Of a stretch of DNA of 64,000 bases, positions 16,429 to 25,925 are shown piece after piece. Both the position numbers and the translations under genes were made by a program. This DNA comes from an uncultured Bacteroides sp. Lineage in GTDB: Bacteria > Bacteroidota > Bacteroidia > Bacteroidales > Bacteroidaceae. The stretch spans positions 13,366 through 77,365 of the forward strand of contig CAQOGY010000012.1 in NCBI GenBank assembly GCA_948847595.1. Reading direction: 5' to 3'. The stretch's first letter is position 1, and every line of letters begins with the position of its first letter. Under the pieces are notes generated by a model. That model saw only the letters and a list, made by a program, of their open reading frames with translations. It was not told where the DNA came from and did not search any database.

Positions 16429-17273
16429 AAATGAGAAATAGAAATGAAGCGCCCGCCGCCATACTGGCGAACGTGGAAGTGTTCGACTACCTGAAAGAAA
16501 AAGTCGGCGAGCGGAAAACGAGAACGGAAGCCTACTGCGATTTGTTGGATAAATCGCTGGCAGGTTTCGTCTCCCCGTTTTTAAGAAGGCAGGACTACGA
16601 CCTCTCTCCCTGCCAGTGCCATGTAACCGTTTCCGACCTTGCATCGGAGTGGCATTGGCATCGGGCTACTGTCCGCTCGTTTCTGGACACGCTCGAAGCG
16701 CTCGGACAGTTAGAACGCATCCGGCTGGCAAAAAGCGTCGTCATTACCATGCCCCTGCGGACCGGCACGCCTGCCATGCCGGACAGCGGACGGGAAGAAG
16801 CGGACTTTGCCACAAGAATACAGGAAGCATTGTACGACTGGATAATCGGCAAAGCAACCTCTTTCGATGTGGGTAAATCATGTGGACAAATCATGCGCCA
16901 GACCTTGACGGAGATAGCCGGACGGGACAGTCGTATCTATCCGGACAGTCATTCCGACACGGCATCGGCACAGACCGTCCGGTCGGAAGAACAGCTGTGT
17001 GAGACCGTCTTGGAATGTATTGCCCATGCCGCCCTCTGGCGGGTTCTGCGTAAATCGAGGTTCGACGACGGCTCGCCGCTCGTGCAGTTCTTCCGGCTCG
17101 ACCTCAGCGGGGAATGGGCGGCGTTCATCGAGGCCTCGAAAGAGCTTGCAGAGCTTGTTATCGACGGAAAACCGGACGGGACAGGCTTCGGTACGGACGA
17201 AGAGACGGAACGCCTTGAATCGCTTCGCAAACCCTTTTTATCGCTTCTGGCGAAGGCGCAGGAGGAAAGCTGA
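16425..17273 (+). CDS. Winged-helix-like mobilization accessory protein
   Basis: A 282-residue protein. Residues around 60-100 (VTVSDLASEWHWHRATVRSF, LDTLEALGQLERIRL) look like a winged helix-turn-helix, the arrangement used by proteins that bind origin or oriT DNA. Its position directly before a presumptive oriT and the MobV relaxase gene suggests a mobilization accessory or regulator. That is inference from context; no family is certain. Confidence 0.6.
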   Translation: MKMRNRNEAPAAILANVEVFDYLKEKVGERKTRTEAYCDLLDKSLAGFVSPFLRRQDYDLSPCQCHVTVSDLASEWHWHRATVRSFLDTLEALGQLERIRLAKSVVITMPLRTGTPAMPDSGREEADFATRIQEALYDWIIGKATSFDVGKSCGQIMRQTLTEIAGRDSRIYPDSHSDTASAQTVRSEEQLCETVLECIAHAALWRVLRKSRFDDGSPLVQFFRLDLSGEWAAFIEASKELAELVIDGKPDGTGFGTDEETERLESLRKPFLSLLAKAQEES

Positions 17274-17494
17274 ACGGGGATTCGCGGACAGAGATTGTAT
17301 AACCACGGGCAATTCTCCCCAGTTCAGGTTCAAATATCCTTCCAGTTATAGCAGGCATCCGGGCTTGCCCGTCTGCCACTGAACAAAGGGAAGGGGGAGC
17401 CTAATACCCCTGCTGACTGACGTCGCAGGGAGAAGTGTCCAAGCAAGCAGCAAGCTGGGACACGGGGAATTGTCCGAAACAACACGAAAACAGT
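17274..17494 (+). other. Candidate oriT region
   Basis: About 220 bases between the DNA-binding protein gene and the relaxase start. It contains an inverted repeat, GTGTCC at 17435-17440 and GGACAC at 17458-17463, followed by GGGGAATTGTCC, plus a CGGGC/GCCCG hairpin near 17362. MobV-type oriT sites usually lie just upstream of the relaxase gene and contain such a repeat beside the nic site. No nic consensus could be confirmed. Confidence 0.4.
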
Positions 17495-18952
17495 ATGGCA
17501 AATGCAAAACAGGTTCTCGATGTTCAGGTATCGAAAGGGATCACCGCCGCCCAAGGCAACGAACACCTGCGTAATCGCAGCGAAGAGGCGGAGAAGTACG
17601 CCATGAGCAAGGGCAACTACGACCCCACCCGCAAACATCTGAACTTCGAGATTGTGCCCGGAGGCAAGGTTCGCCCCATCGACACGAGCCGCAATATCCC
17701 GGAACGGATAGCGGACATATTGGGCCGTCGCGGGATCAAAGACCCCAACGAGGGATTGGTTGAACCGAAATACCGCACGGTGGTAAACATCATTTTCGGC
17801 GGTTCGCGGAAGCGGATGCACGAACTCGCTTTCGGCACGCAGAAGGTGGATTTTGAAAAAGGTGCGGACAATACCCGCATCAAAAGGAAGAGCGACATCG
17901 AACGTTGGGCGAAGGATGTCTATGCATTCGTTTGCGGCAGATACGGCGAGCAGAATATAGCCGCCTTCATTGTACACCTCGACGAATTAAATCCGCACGT
18001 GCATTGTACGCTTCTGCCAATCAAAGACGGGAGGTTTGCGTACAAGGAGATATTCGCCGGAAAGGACAAGTTCGAATATAGCGCGAGGATGAAACAGCTC
18101 CATACGGACTTTTTCGCCGAGGTCAACACGAAGTGGGGAATGGAGAGAGGCCGGAGCGTCGCCGAGACCGGCGCACGGCACAGGACGACGGAAGAATACC
18201 GCCGTATGCTCTCGGAAGAATGTACCACCATTGAGCAACAGATTGGCCGACATCAGGAAGTCCTGTCCGCCCTCCATTCGGACATTCGGCTGGCAGAGCG
18301 CAGAGTCAAAGGTTTGACCTCGATGGTGGAAAACTTGAAAAGGGAGAAGAGCGAAAAAGAGGCTCAATTGTCGGCACTCGAAAATGATATGGATACCCGG
18401 AAAGGTGATGCTTTGACCCTATCTGCCGAGAAAGAAAAGCTCGAAAAAGAGCTGACTGCTATCCAAGGGAAACTGGCAGACAAACAGGAGAAGCTACAAA
18501 CCGCCGACCGACAGCTTTCCGACCTCAAGGCAAACATGGATGCCATTGAGGAACGCACGGAACAGCTCAAGGAGGAAGCCTACGAATACTCCCGTGATGT
18601 CCACTCCAAAGTGGACAGCCTACTCAAGGACGTCATGCTGGAAAATATGGTCGATGAGTGGAGGGAACTGTCGGCGCGGATGAAGCCTTCCGAACGGCAA
18701 CTTTTCGACGACACACTCGTGCGTTCCGTGGCGGAACGGGGAGCGGAAGTCATGCGCTGCGCCACGATGCTCTTTCTCGGTATGGTCGATGATGCCACTA
18801 CGTTTGCCGAAACACGTGGCGGAGGAGGTGGCGGAAGCGACCTCAAATGGGGACGTGATGAAGACGAGGACAACCGGGCATGGGCGCTTCGCTGCATGAG
18901 GATGGCGAGCCGCATGATGCGCCCTTCCATCGGCAAGAAGCCCAAGCGTTGA
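17495..18952 (+). CDS. MobV-family relaxase
   Basis: A 485-residue relaxase that would nick the island's oriT and pilot single-stranded DNA during mobilization. The start at 17495 (MANAKQVLDVQVSKGI) is preferred over an upstream GTG inside the presumptive oriT. The MobV three-residue metal site is visible as HLDELNPHVH at residues 161-170. The N-terminal half is the catalytic domain; residues from about 215 to 390 form a long Glu/Lys-rich coiled coil, and the C-terminus is Gly-rich then basic. No conjugation (tra) genes are in the window, so transfer would need machinery supplied by another element. Confidence 0.92.
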   Translation: MANAKQVLDVQVSKGITAAQGNEHLRNRSEEAEKYAMSKGNYDPTRKHLNFEIVPGGKVRPIDTSRNIPERIADILGRRGIKDPNEGLVEPKYRTVVNIIFGGSRKRMHELAFGTQKVDFEKGADNTRIKRKSDIERWAKDVYAFVCGRYGEQNIAAFIVHLDELNPHVHCTLLPIKDGRFAYKEIFAGKDKFEYSARMKQLHTDFFAEVNTKWGMERGRSVAETGARHRTTEEYRRMLSEECTTIEQQIGRHQEVLSALHSDIRLAERRVKGLTSMVENLKREKSEKEAQLSALENDMDTRKGDALTLSAEKEKLEKELTAIQGKLADKQEKLQTADRQLSDLKANMDAIEERTEQLKEEAYEYSRDVHSKVDSLLKDVMLENMVDEWRELSARMKPSERQLFDDTLVRSVAERGAEVMRCATMLFLGMVDDATTFAETRGGGGGGSDLKWGRDEDEDNRAWALRCMRMASRMMRPSIGKKPKR

Positions 18953-19007
18953 ATGGCAAGGTTTATAATAAAGAATCAGATAAACAACAAATTAAGGATA
19001 TAAGAAT

Positions 19008-20498
19008 ATGACGAAAAATATCATTTTCATTATTGCGGCGCTTTGTTCGCTGCAAGCCCGTGCGGATGTACAACCTACGGAAAGGGATACTGTACACCGC
19101 ACGTACCGTTACGATGACACAGAACTGCTGCAGCCGTTACAGCCCTTATACCTTGACGGAGTGGTCGTTCCGGCACGGGGAAACGGCAATTGGTTTGTCA
19201 GTATCGCCGGAGGTGCGACAGCCTTTCTCGGCACGCCGCTCGGTTGCGAAGACCTGTTCGGGAGGTTGAAACCCTCGTACAGCCTTGCCCTCGGCAAGTG
19301 GTTTACCCCGTGGGTAGGTGCACGCATAAATTACAACGGGTTGCAGTTCAAGGACGGCACGCTGGCCGTGCAGGAGTACCATTATCTCCATGCGGATCTG
19401 CTGTGGAATGTGCTTGGCGGTAGCTATGTCCGGCAGAAACTGGTGCGCTGGCATCTGGCACCCTTTGCGGGTATCGGACTGCTGCACCATGCGACCAACG
19501 GGCATAACCCGTTTGCAATCTCCTACGGCATACAAGGGCAGTATCGCATTTCCAAAAGGGTAAGCGCCCTCATGGAACTCTCCGGTACGACCACCTTCCA
19601 AGACTTCGACGGGTATGGCAAGGCGAATCGGTTAGGCGACCACATGCTTTCACTCACTGCCGGATTCTCTTTCCATATCGGCAAGGTCGGCTGGAAACGG
19701 GCCATAGACCCAAGCCCCTATATCCGCCGCGATCGGCAGCTCGTCGATTATATCAATGTACTGTCGGAACAGAACAGCCGCTACGCGGGACAGCATGACA
19801 AGGATAGCCGGACGCTGGCCGAGCTGAAGAAGATACTGGAAATCGAAGGATTGCTCGACACGTACAGCCATTTCTTCGATGATGACGATGCTATCGAGCG
19901 CAAAGGTTATCCGAGGAACAATTACAGCGGGCTGAACTCCCTGCGGGCAAGGTTGAAGAACAAGCATTGGAACGGAAAATCACCATTGGAAGGACAAGCC
20001 CCGAATGGGAATGGCCGGGCAGACAGCCTGCAGCACTGGCCGGATAGCGTGCCTGGTCTCGGAACAGGACAGTTCGAGAATCTTCCCGACAGCACTTTGG
20101 CAGACTATGCCGTTCGGATGCAGTCCGGACGGGAATGCATCGGTGCTCCCATCTTCTTTTTCTTCGAACTCGGCACGTCGCACCTGACAGACCCCTCCCA
20201 ATTGGTCAATCTCGACGAACTGGCACGGGTGGCAAAGAAATACGGTCTGAAAGTTAAAGTCACGGGAGCGGCCGATAGTGCGACCGGAACAATTGGTATC
20301 AACAATGCCTTGAGTGCTTCGAGAGCCGACTATATCGCCTCGGAGCTGAACAAGCGGGGTTTGTCGCCCGACAGGATGACCAAGACCGGCGAAGGTGGCA
20401 TTTCCGATTACGCCCCCACGGAAGCCAACCGACATACAAGGGTGGAACTGTTCTTCGGCAAATGTGAAGAAAACGAATGTTCGTCCGTAAACAGGTAG
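19008..20498 (+). CDS. DUF3575/OmpA-family outer membrane protein
   Basis: A 496-residue protein with a signal peptide (MTKNIIFIIAALCSLQARA), an outer-membrane beta-barrel part over about residues 60-240, a linker, and a C-terminal OmpA-like peptidoglycan-binding domain (FFFELGTSHL, then LNKRGLSPDRM and RHTRVELFF). Proteins of this architecture accompany Mfa/Fim pilus loci in Bacteroidales. Unlike the pilus operon, it reads rightward, convergent with it, and has its own terminator at 20504-20540. It would anchor the envelope around the pilus or serve the island independently. Confidence 0.82.
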   Translation: MTKNIIFIIAALCSLQARADVQPTERDTVHRTYRYDDTELLQPLQPLYLDGVVVPARGNGNWFVSIAGGATAFLGTPLGCEDLFGRLKPSYSLALGKWFTPWVGARINYNGLQFKDGTLAVQEYHYLHADLLWNVLGGSYVRQKLVRWHLAPFAGIGLLHHATNGHNPFAISYGIQGQYRISKRVSALMELSGTTTFQDFDGYGKANRLGDHMLSLTAGFSFHIGKVGWKRAIDPSPYIRRDRQLVDYINVLSEQNSRYAGQHDKDSRTLAELKKILEIEGLLDTYSHFFDDDDAIERKGYPRNNYSGLNSLRARLKNKHWNGKSPLEGQAPNGNGRADSLQHWPDSVPGLGTGQFENLPDSTLADYAVRMQSGRECIGAPIFFFFELGTSHLTDPSQLVNLDELARVAKKYGLKVKVTGAADSATGTIGINNALSASRADYIASELNKRGLSPDRMTKTGEGGISDYAPTEANRHTRVELFFGKCEENECSSVNR

Positions 20499-20503
20499 AA
20501 AGC

Positions 20504-20541
20504 AAGAGAGTACCGATGATAAATATCGGTACTCTCTTTAT
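20504..20541 (+). terminator. Terminator of the OmpA-like gene
   Basis: Perfect 14-bp stem, AAGAGAGTACCGAT at 20504-20517 and ATCGGTACTCTCTT at 20525-20538, running into TTATTTG. Confidence 0.85.
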
Positions 20542-20581
20542 TTGTTATGTGCTGTATCCCGGATTCTTTAAGCAGACCGTA

Positions 20582-20725
20582 TCAGTTGTCCGGATTGAAA
20601 TTCTTGTCGTAATCCAAAAGGAACTTTGCCAGTACAGGGTTGTTGTGGTCCACTTTCAACTTGCCGGTGTCCAGACGGCGAATTGCCTTTCTGTCTTCTT
20701 CCGTTAACTCGAAATCGAGATACAA
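20582..20725 (-). pseudogene. C-terminal fragment of an aldo/keto reductase
   Basis: The minus strand encodes LDFELTEEDRKAIRRLDTGK, then LKVDHNNPVLAKF and ending FNPDN, the C-terminal tail of bacterial aldo/keto reductases. Nothing of the catalytic barrel remains upstream, where a terminator hairpin occupies the space. This is a relic of about 45 codons caught between two terminators. Confidence 0.7.
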
Positions 20726-20728
20726 GAT

Positions 20729-20775
20729 AAAAGAAACGGTTCTGTCCCGATGATAGGAACGGAGCCGTTTCTTTT
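20729..20775 (-). terminator. Bidirectional terminator after the pilus operon
   Basis: Stem AAAAGAAACGG at 20729-20739 with CCGTTTCTTTT at 20765-20775. It starts 19 bases beyond the stop codon of the last pilus gene. Confidence 0.75.
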
Positions 20776-20793
20776 ATCGACTGGCTTACTATG

Positions 20794-23700
20794 TTATTGT
20801 TCGTCTTTCACGCCGCGTACATACCCGCCGTCGGCATCTGAACTGGTCGCACCGTTGGAGTGGTCTTGGGCATTGAAACGGAAACCGCCGTTCTTGCCTG
20901 AAATGGAGCCGTCTCCGTCATAAGTTCCGCGGCTGAAGCTGGTATAGGTCATGTACATGGCTTTGCTCTCATGTCTGTAAAGAAGCCATCGACCCTCATA
21001 CGTTTGCCATGCGTCATCGGGTAAGCGGGTACCCATGATAAGCAGCTCGCGCAAGTTGGGCACGCGATAGCCGCTCGGTGTAATAGAAGCGGTCTGATAC
21101 CATCTCCAATCCTGAACGCCTTCCCAACTCCAACGATTTAGTGCATCCACATCTATGCTCGGTGTAGGATAGTCTGCGTCATTTGCCGCTACCCGGAACT
21201 TGGCATACGGTCGGTTATAAGGCGACAGGTCATTATGCGTGGGCAACGAACTGGCTTCATAGCTTAGGCGGCGTGCCTTCTCGCTAAGGTTGGAGACATC
21301 AATCAGGTAGGTACCGTCGGGTTCGGCCTGTGTCACTTTGGGAATGAGTGGTGTGGGTTCAACATTCGGATCGTCAAGACCGATACCGAGGTTGCGTATG
21401 CAACGGTAGGCATATTGTCCGCCCACGGTGTTGTGCGAGCCGTCGTAGTTACCCAATGCGGCACATTCTTCTGCCCACAACACCCACGAATGGTCGCCGT
21501 CAGCGGAACTACTGGTATAGTGCCAATAGGTCTGGTAATCCCTGTCCGCGGGATTTTGGGGATAGAGGCGCGAAGCGTCGTCCAGCGCATATTCGCCGAT
21601 ATAGAGATCCACGAGCTGGTCGATGGCGGCCAGATACCAGCGTATTTCGTTAGGCTGCACGATGTTGTCGCCGTTCAGGTCGCGGTTACGCAACAGCACA
21701 GCGTGCAGGGCGTCTTGGTGGTCATCGGTCAGACCGTAGTGCTCGGAGGGGTTGAGCACCTCCGTCCAATGCAGGGATCTGTTGGATACATAGTTTTCGC
21801 CCAGAATACAACGTATGGTATTGAGCCGGCCGTTGCTGGAGGAAGTACTGTTTCTCACGTCACCTTCCTTCCAACGCGTGCCCTCCATGCGGCTTTCAAG
21901 CCCCCATGCGGTGGACAATTCATTCTCGCTCTTTTTCACGTTGTACACCGTGCGTATGGACTTCTGCTTGAAAGTCTGTATGGCTTCCACCACGCTCGAC
22001 GCGCCATCGGGACTGTAATGCGAGTTGTCTCCGTTGATAAAATAGAGCAGGCGGTCTTCGGCCTCCACGTATCGGCGCCACTGCGACAAAAGCGGGGTAT
22101 TGTCCTCGTCTGTATTGGGGTCATCCGGCTCGCGCACGTACACGTACTCGTCGATGAAAGCGGTAACGGTAACCGTACCGGTGGTCTTTCCTTCCTCGTA
22201 CTCCTGCTTCAGGCGTTGCAGCAACTGGTGTACGTCGAGTAGGCGGGCGTCAGAATGGCCCGCATGTCCGTCATACCCCGAAGGTTGGTTCTTTCCGCCC
22301 TTGTAGTTCTGGTCACCGGGGTATTTCACGAACAGCTCGTCGTCTTGGCCATAGTCCTCGTTGATGGCGAACTTGATCCACTTGTAGTCATGGATACCTG
22401 TACTTTCCGGACTGTCCGTTTCGCCGAAACCGCCCGCATAGATGGCCTTGTCGAAAGCTGTCTGCACGCCCCATGTCATGGTTGGAACCATGCTTCGGTT
22501 TATCGTAATGAGCTCGCGGTCGTAGTGTGCATCCAGCTCGTACAGCCCATCTTGACTGAATATCACGTTGCCTTCGTAGCCGGGCCTCTGTTCGTTCTCC
22601 TCCCCATCGGACTCCACTTCAAGCCGTATATCGTTGATACCACGCAGGGTGACGGTGTAGATGTAGCGGGTATTGCGGCGGGTGTCGTAGTCGTTGGGGT
22701 TGCCGTCGGCGTAGCCCAGATGTACGGTGAAGGTCACGTCGGCATTGACGGTATTGCCTTTGTCATCCTTATAGGACAGTGTGCCGGACATTTCCACGTA
22801 GGTGGCGTTGGCGGGGGCGTAGGCAAAGTCGCCGTTCTCGAACTGCTGACCGGGTTTGTCCGTATAGTCGCCCGTGTTTTTGTGTTCGCGTTCCTCGCGT
22901 AGGGCGTACTGTTCCGCAGCGCTAAGCCCTTCGCCGGAGATGGCCTGTTTGGGAGTCTTGCGGTTTTCCGGCATGTAGAACACGAAGCCACCGGAAGTGT
23001 AGAGGTAATTGTCATCCCGCTCGGTAGTCTCGAAAGGCATCTCCTCGGTTGTGAAGTAGGTGCAACCGTCACCATCGGCATCGCCTGTCCCGTGGGGCAG
23101 CAGCAACGACTGGGCCGGCACGTTCACCACCCGCCAGCCGCGCGGACGGAAGTCAAGTGCCGTCCAGTTCTTATCGGAGGGTTTCTCGGTTTTCACCACG
23201 AACTCCACCCTCGCGTCCGTCCGCTCGGGCCGCAGCGTACACTCCAGCGAGGCGGGACCGCTTTCCGTACCGGGAATGTTGACAAGGTTGCTCGTGGAAT
23301 TTTTATCATCGTAAGCATAGCCTGTCATCATGAACTGCGTGGAGCGTTCCACGGTATGCTCGTCCATCTTCATTACGAAGGCTTCGAGGTCTGACCGCGA
23401 TGTTATAGACTCCATGTCCGATTTTTTGACATCATAGCCGGAACTTACGGATTCAGTAGATAGATTGGCGATGCAGACTATCTGTACCTTGTTCAGAGAG
23501 GTGGTCTCTATCATGACGGAACCTTTGCTGTAGTCTCCGTTATAGCTGATGTCGTCAGTAAAGAAATTGCGGTAATGCACCTCCCCGGCGGGGTTGAAGA
23601 TGAACACGTAGAGGTTGTTCACACGGTTCTCGTAGGTAGCGTCCTGCGCGGCACGGGTCTCCACGCAGCTCTTCTCGGACCGGAAGTCCAGCATTACACG

Positions 23701-23826
23701 TGCGGGAAGCCCCTCTGCCACGCGGGCACGCTCCTCGAACAACGGGTCCTCGGTACACGAGTACAGTCCTACCGCCAGCAGCATGGCCGCCAGCAAGGTC
23801 AATATGTTTTTATGTCTTGTTCTCAT
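20794..23826 (-). CDS. DUF4906-type large fimbrial protein, presumptive pilus tip
   Basis: A 1010-residue lipoprotein precursor (lipobox LYSC at about residues 21-24) with the N-terminal fimbrillin-type region (ARVMLDFRSEKSCVETRAAQ; the TR site is where Arg-specific processing would act) and a long C-terminal part with NEIRWYLAAIDQLVDLYIGE and GYRVPNLRELLIM, which match DUF4906 proteins found at the end of Bacteroidales pilus loci. Large proteins in this position are usually inferred to be tip adhesins or accessory subunits. Last gene of the six-gene operon, 24 bases from the preceding gene, and followed by a strong terminator. Confidence 0.82.
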   Translation of the reverse strand: MRTRHKNILTLLAAMLLAVGLYSCTEDPLFEERARVAEGLPARVMLDFRSEKSCVETRAAQDATYENRVNNLYVFIFNPAGEVHYRNFFTDDISYNGDYSKGSVMIETTSLNKVQIVCIANLSTESVSSGYDVKKSDMESITSRSDLEAFVMKMDEHTVERSTQFMMTGYAYDDKNSTSNLVNIPGTESGPASLECTLRPERTDARVEFVVKTEKPSDKNWTALDFRPRGWRVVNVPAQSLLLPHGTGDADGDGCTYFTTEEMPFETTERDDNYLYTSGGFVFYMPENRKTPKQAISGEGLSAAEQYALREEREHKNTGDYTDKPGQQFENGDFAYAPANATYVEMSGTLSYKDDKGNTVNADVTFTVHLGYADGNPNDYDTRRNTRYIYTVTLRGINDIRLEVESDGEENEQRPGYEGNVIFSQDGLYELDAHYDRELITINRSMVPTMTWGVQTAFDKAIYAGGFGETDSPESTGIHDYKWIKFAINEDYGQDDELFVKYPGDQNYKGGKNQPSGYDGHAGHSDARLLDVHQLLQRLKQEYEEGKTTGTVTVTAFIDEYVYVREPDDPNTDEDNTPLLSQWRRYVEAEDRLLYFINGDNSHYSPDGASSVVEAIQTFKQKSIRTVYNVKKSENELSTAWGLESRMEGTRWKEGDVRNSTSSSNGRLNTIRCILGENYVSNRSLHWTEVLNPSEHYGLTDDHQDALHAVLLRNRDLNGDNIVQPNEIRWYLAAIDQLVDLYIGEYALDDASRLYPQNPADRDYQTYWHYTSSSADGDHSWVLWAEECAALGNYDGSHNTVGGQYAYRCIRNLGIGLDDPNVEPTPLIPKVTQAEPDGTYLIDVSNLSEKARRLSYEASSLPTHNDLSPYNRPYAKFRVAANDADYPTPSIDVDALNRWSWEGVQDWRWYQTASITPSGYRVPNLRELLIMGTRLPDDAWQTYEGRWLLYRHESKAMYMTYTSFSRGTYDGDGSISGKNGGFRFNAQDHSNGATSSDADGGYVRGVKDEQ

Positions 23827-23850
23827 AACTCAAATGACATGCAGTTTCGT

Positions 23851-24897
23851 TTAATTGAACGGGGGAACGGTTATCTCTTCCGTATCCCAGTCCTTTACTT
23901 CAAATTTTAGCGTGAGGTTGGCCTCCGAACTGAGTGTGGCGTGTATGTTCACTTGCTTGTTACGGGCGATAGAGTTCAGAGCGCCGCCGTATTCGTTGAT
24001 GAAAGGTATGGCGTCATAGGGAGCTGTACTTGTGGTGAAACCGATGGTATATGGCGAGTTCTTGCTTGCATCCGTCCATGCGTATGAGGGATAGATGTAA
24101 AGGGCCAGCGTCTTGCTGCCGTAACCTCCGATTTCGACAGAGAGGCTCTCGTAGTTTTGAACATCATACTCCGTGTCGTCGGGAACGTCAAGGGTCTGCT
24201 CGCGGAACAGGTAGAGCCGGTCGCCGAAGAACTCGCCGAAAGTCATGGAAGTGATGGTAATCGGGTGGCTCAGCGTGTTGTTCATAATGACGTTGAGCTT
24301 GGCCACGGAGCGCTCCAGTTCCACTTCGATGGTCTGCGGCGTGCCGTCGGATGGAATTATCTGCACATCGCGATGCCAGCTCATGGGTAGGCCGTGTTGT
24401 GCGATTTCCTGCTCCGTAAAGCGTTTTGGGAAGTGCGTGCGGTGTTCATCCATCACCAAAGCTTTTTTGGTGTTGCCGACCTGCACGAGGTTGTCCTCGA
24501 AGTCTGCCATGTCGGAATAGTCCTTGCCGAGGGCGGCCTCGTTGGCCACGGCATAGATGTCCACAGTACCTACCGGCACACCCTCGATGGTGACACTGCC
24601 GCCGGAGAGGTCGGCTTCCTTGAACTGTTTGTTGATGACAGGTTTGTCCTGCGAGAATACCAATATGCGCAAGGTGTTTATCTTCTCTTCAGCGGCCTTG
24701 TACTCCTCGTCCGTGGTGTGCGTGGAACGTATATCGGCCATTGGTACGTGCAGGGTAACGGAGGCTGTGCGTCCGTCGGGTATCCATTCGTCCACTCGGT
24801 CCGTGCAGCCGGCCAACAGGCTGGCAGCCCATGCGAGGGCGGCTGGCAGAAGCAGGGAGAAAGGATGCGGTAAATATCGTTTTATATATGCTTTCAT
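23851..24897 (-). CDS. FimB/Mfa2-type fimbrial subunit (presumptive anchor)
   Basis: A 348-residue lipoprotein precursor (SLLAGC lipobox at about residues 26-31). The core (INTLRILVFSQDKPVINKQF, VPVGTVDIYAVANEA, then VELERSVAKLNVIMNN) is the pattern of the FimB/Mfa2 anchor or minor-subunit family of type V pili. The likely Arg processing site (IRSTHTT) is present but weak. It is the fifth gene of the operon, upstream of the large tip-like protein. Confidence 0.8.
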   Translation of the reverse strand: MKAYIKRYLPHPFSLLLPAALAWAASLLAGCTDRVDEWIPDGRTASVTLHVPMADIRSTHTTDEEYKAAEEKINTLRILVFSQDKPVINKQFKEADLSGGSVTIEGVPVGTVDIYAVANEAALGKDYSDMADFEDNLVQVGNTKKALVMDEHRTHFPKRFTEQEIAQHGLPMSWHRDVQIIPSDGTPQTIEVELERSVAKLNVIMNNTLSHPITITSMTFGEFFGDRLYLFREQTLDVPDDTEYDVQNYESLSVEIGGYGSKTLALYIYPSYAWTDASKNSPYTIGFTTSTAPYDAIPFINEYGGALNSIARNKQVNIHATLSSEANLTLKFEVKDWDTEEITVPPFN

Positions 24898-24932
24898 ACA
24901 CCGTATGTATTGTTGTCTATAAATTTCTCATT

Positions 24933-25925
24933 TTATTGCCATGACACGGAGGTGTCCTGTTCATCCCAGTCGAGAACCTTCACGTTGATTGCGAGCGAAG
25001 CGGCCGAAACGGTCAGGGTGTAGGCATATTGGCTGCCTGCATCCCATTGTTTCGCATTCCCGCCAGAGAGGTTGACCGTGGAATTCCGGTCGGCGGTCTC
25101 GCCCTCGAAACGGTAGCTCACGGCGATTTCGGTACCAGTCAGGTCGGTGTGCGGGAGTAACAGCACGTCGCCCAGCATGTTGCGGGTCTCGCCGGCTGTG
25201 ATGGAAATATCCTTTGCGGCCAACAGGGCATCGCTGTCGTTTGTCTTGGCGGTGTTGCTCCACGAGCTTCCACCGGAGGCATTCCAAGTAAGGTCGCCTT
25301 TGTAAGTCACGCCGTTCACTTTGAAGGAAGTAACCGTTACACCGCGCCCCACGGCCCTGATATTGAAGGCCAGCCTTGTGAGCCGATGGGAGAATTTGAA
25401 GCTGACAGATTCGGGGGCTTTGTCTGCCTCGATTACTATATTTGTTCGTTCCGCCGTCATCAGGTCGTGCCCTTTCGTGGCGACGAAGTTCTTGACGGTA
25501 AAGGTGCCGTCCGTGCAGGCGACGGACACGGCATCGCCCAGCGTTCCGGTGGACGGATAGAGGGCGTAGAAGTCGTAGGTGTTGCCCGACTGCCAGTACA
25601 GCAGGCCGCCTCCGTAGGTCCAGCCTGTACCGGAACCGTAGGTCACGGTCGTGTTGTCGAATATCTGCACGTCGTTGTCCGTGCCGCTGGTGTGGCGGTA
25701 GCTGCCCCACACGCTGAACGACTGGCCGTCGGTGTTCAGGTCGTCCGCACTCCCGATGGCGGAGCGTGTCAGCGTGGGTAGCGAAAAACGTATCGCCCCG
25801 CTGTCTCCGGCTGTCTCCATGTCCTGCACCACGCTTTCCGTGCAGGAAGCCGCTGACAACAGCACCGTCGCCAGCAGGGGCAGGATTCCGAGGGTGTTCT
25901 TTCTTCTGTTCATATATCTCATCAT
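24933..25925 (-). CDS. Fimbrillin family protein (second fimbrillin)
   Basis: A 330-residue lipoprotein precursor (SAASC lipobox). The mature part starts with IRFSLPTLTRSAIGSADDLN, whose TR-S matches the Arg-protease processing site of Bacteroidales fimbrillins. The later segment ESVSFKFSHRLTRLAFNIRA is the family's signature (hydrophobic strand with a His-Arg-Leu turn), and the last strand ends INVKVLDWDEQ. It is separated from the first fimbrillin gene by a 260-bp spacer containing four 22-bp tandem repeats. The subunit is presumably exported, cleaved and polymerised by donor-strand exchange. Confidence 0.85.
   Translation of the reverse strand: MMRYMNRRKNTLGILPLLATVLLSAASCTESVVQDMETAGDSGAIRFSLPTLTRSAIGSADDLNTDGQSFSVWGSYRHTSGTDNDVQIFDNTTVTYGSGTGWTYGGGLLYWQSGNTYDFYALYPSTGTLGDAVSVACTDGTFTVKNFVATKGHDLMTAERTNIVIEADKAPESVSFKFSHRLTRLAFNIRAVGRGVTVTSFKVNGVTYKGDLTWNASGGSSWSNTAKTNDSDALLAAKDISITAGETRNMLGDVLLLPHTDLTGTEIAVSYRFEGETADRNSTVNLSGGNAKQWDAGSQYAYTLTVSAASLAINVKVLDWDEQDTSVSWQ

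Noticed and set aside
21415..22242. A 275-codon plus-strand frame opposite the DUF4906-type gene
   Set aside because: Antisense shadow of a strongly supported gene; no motif.
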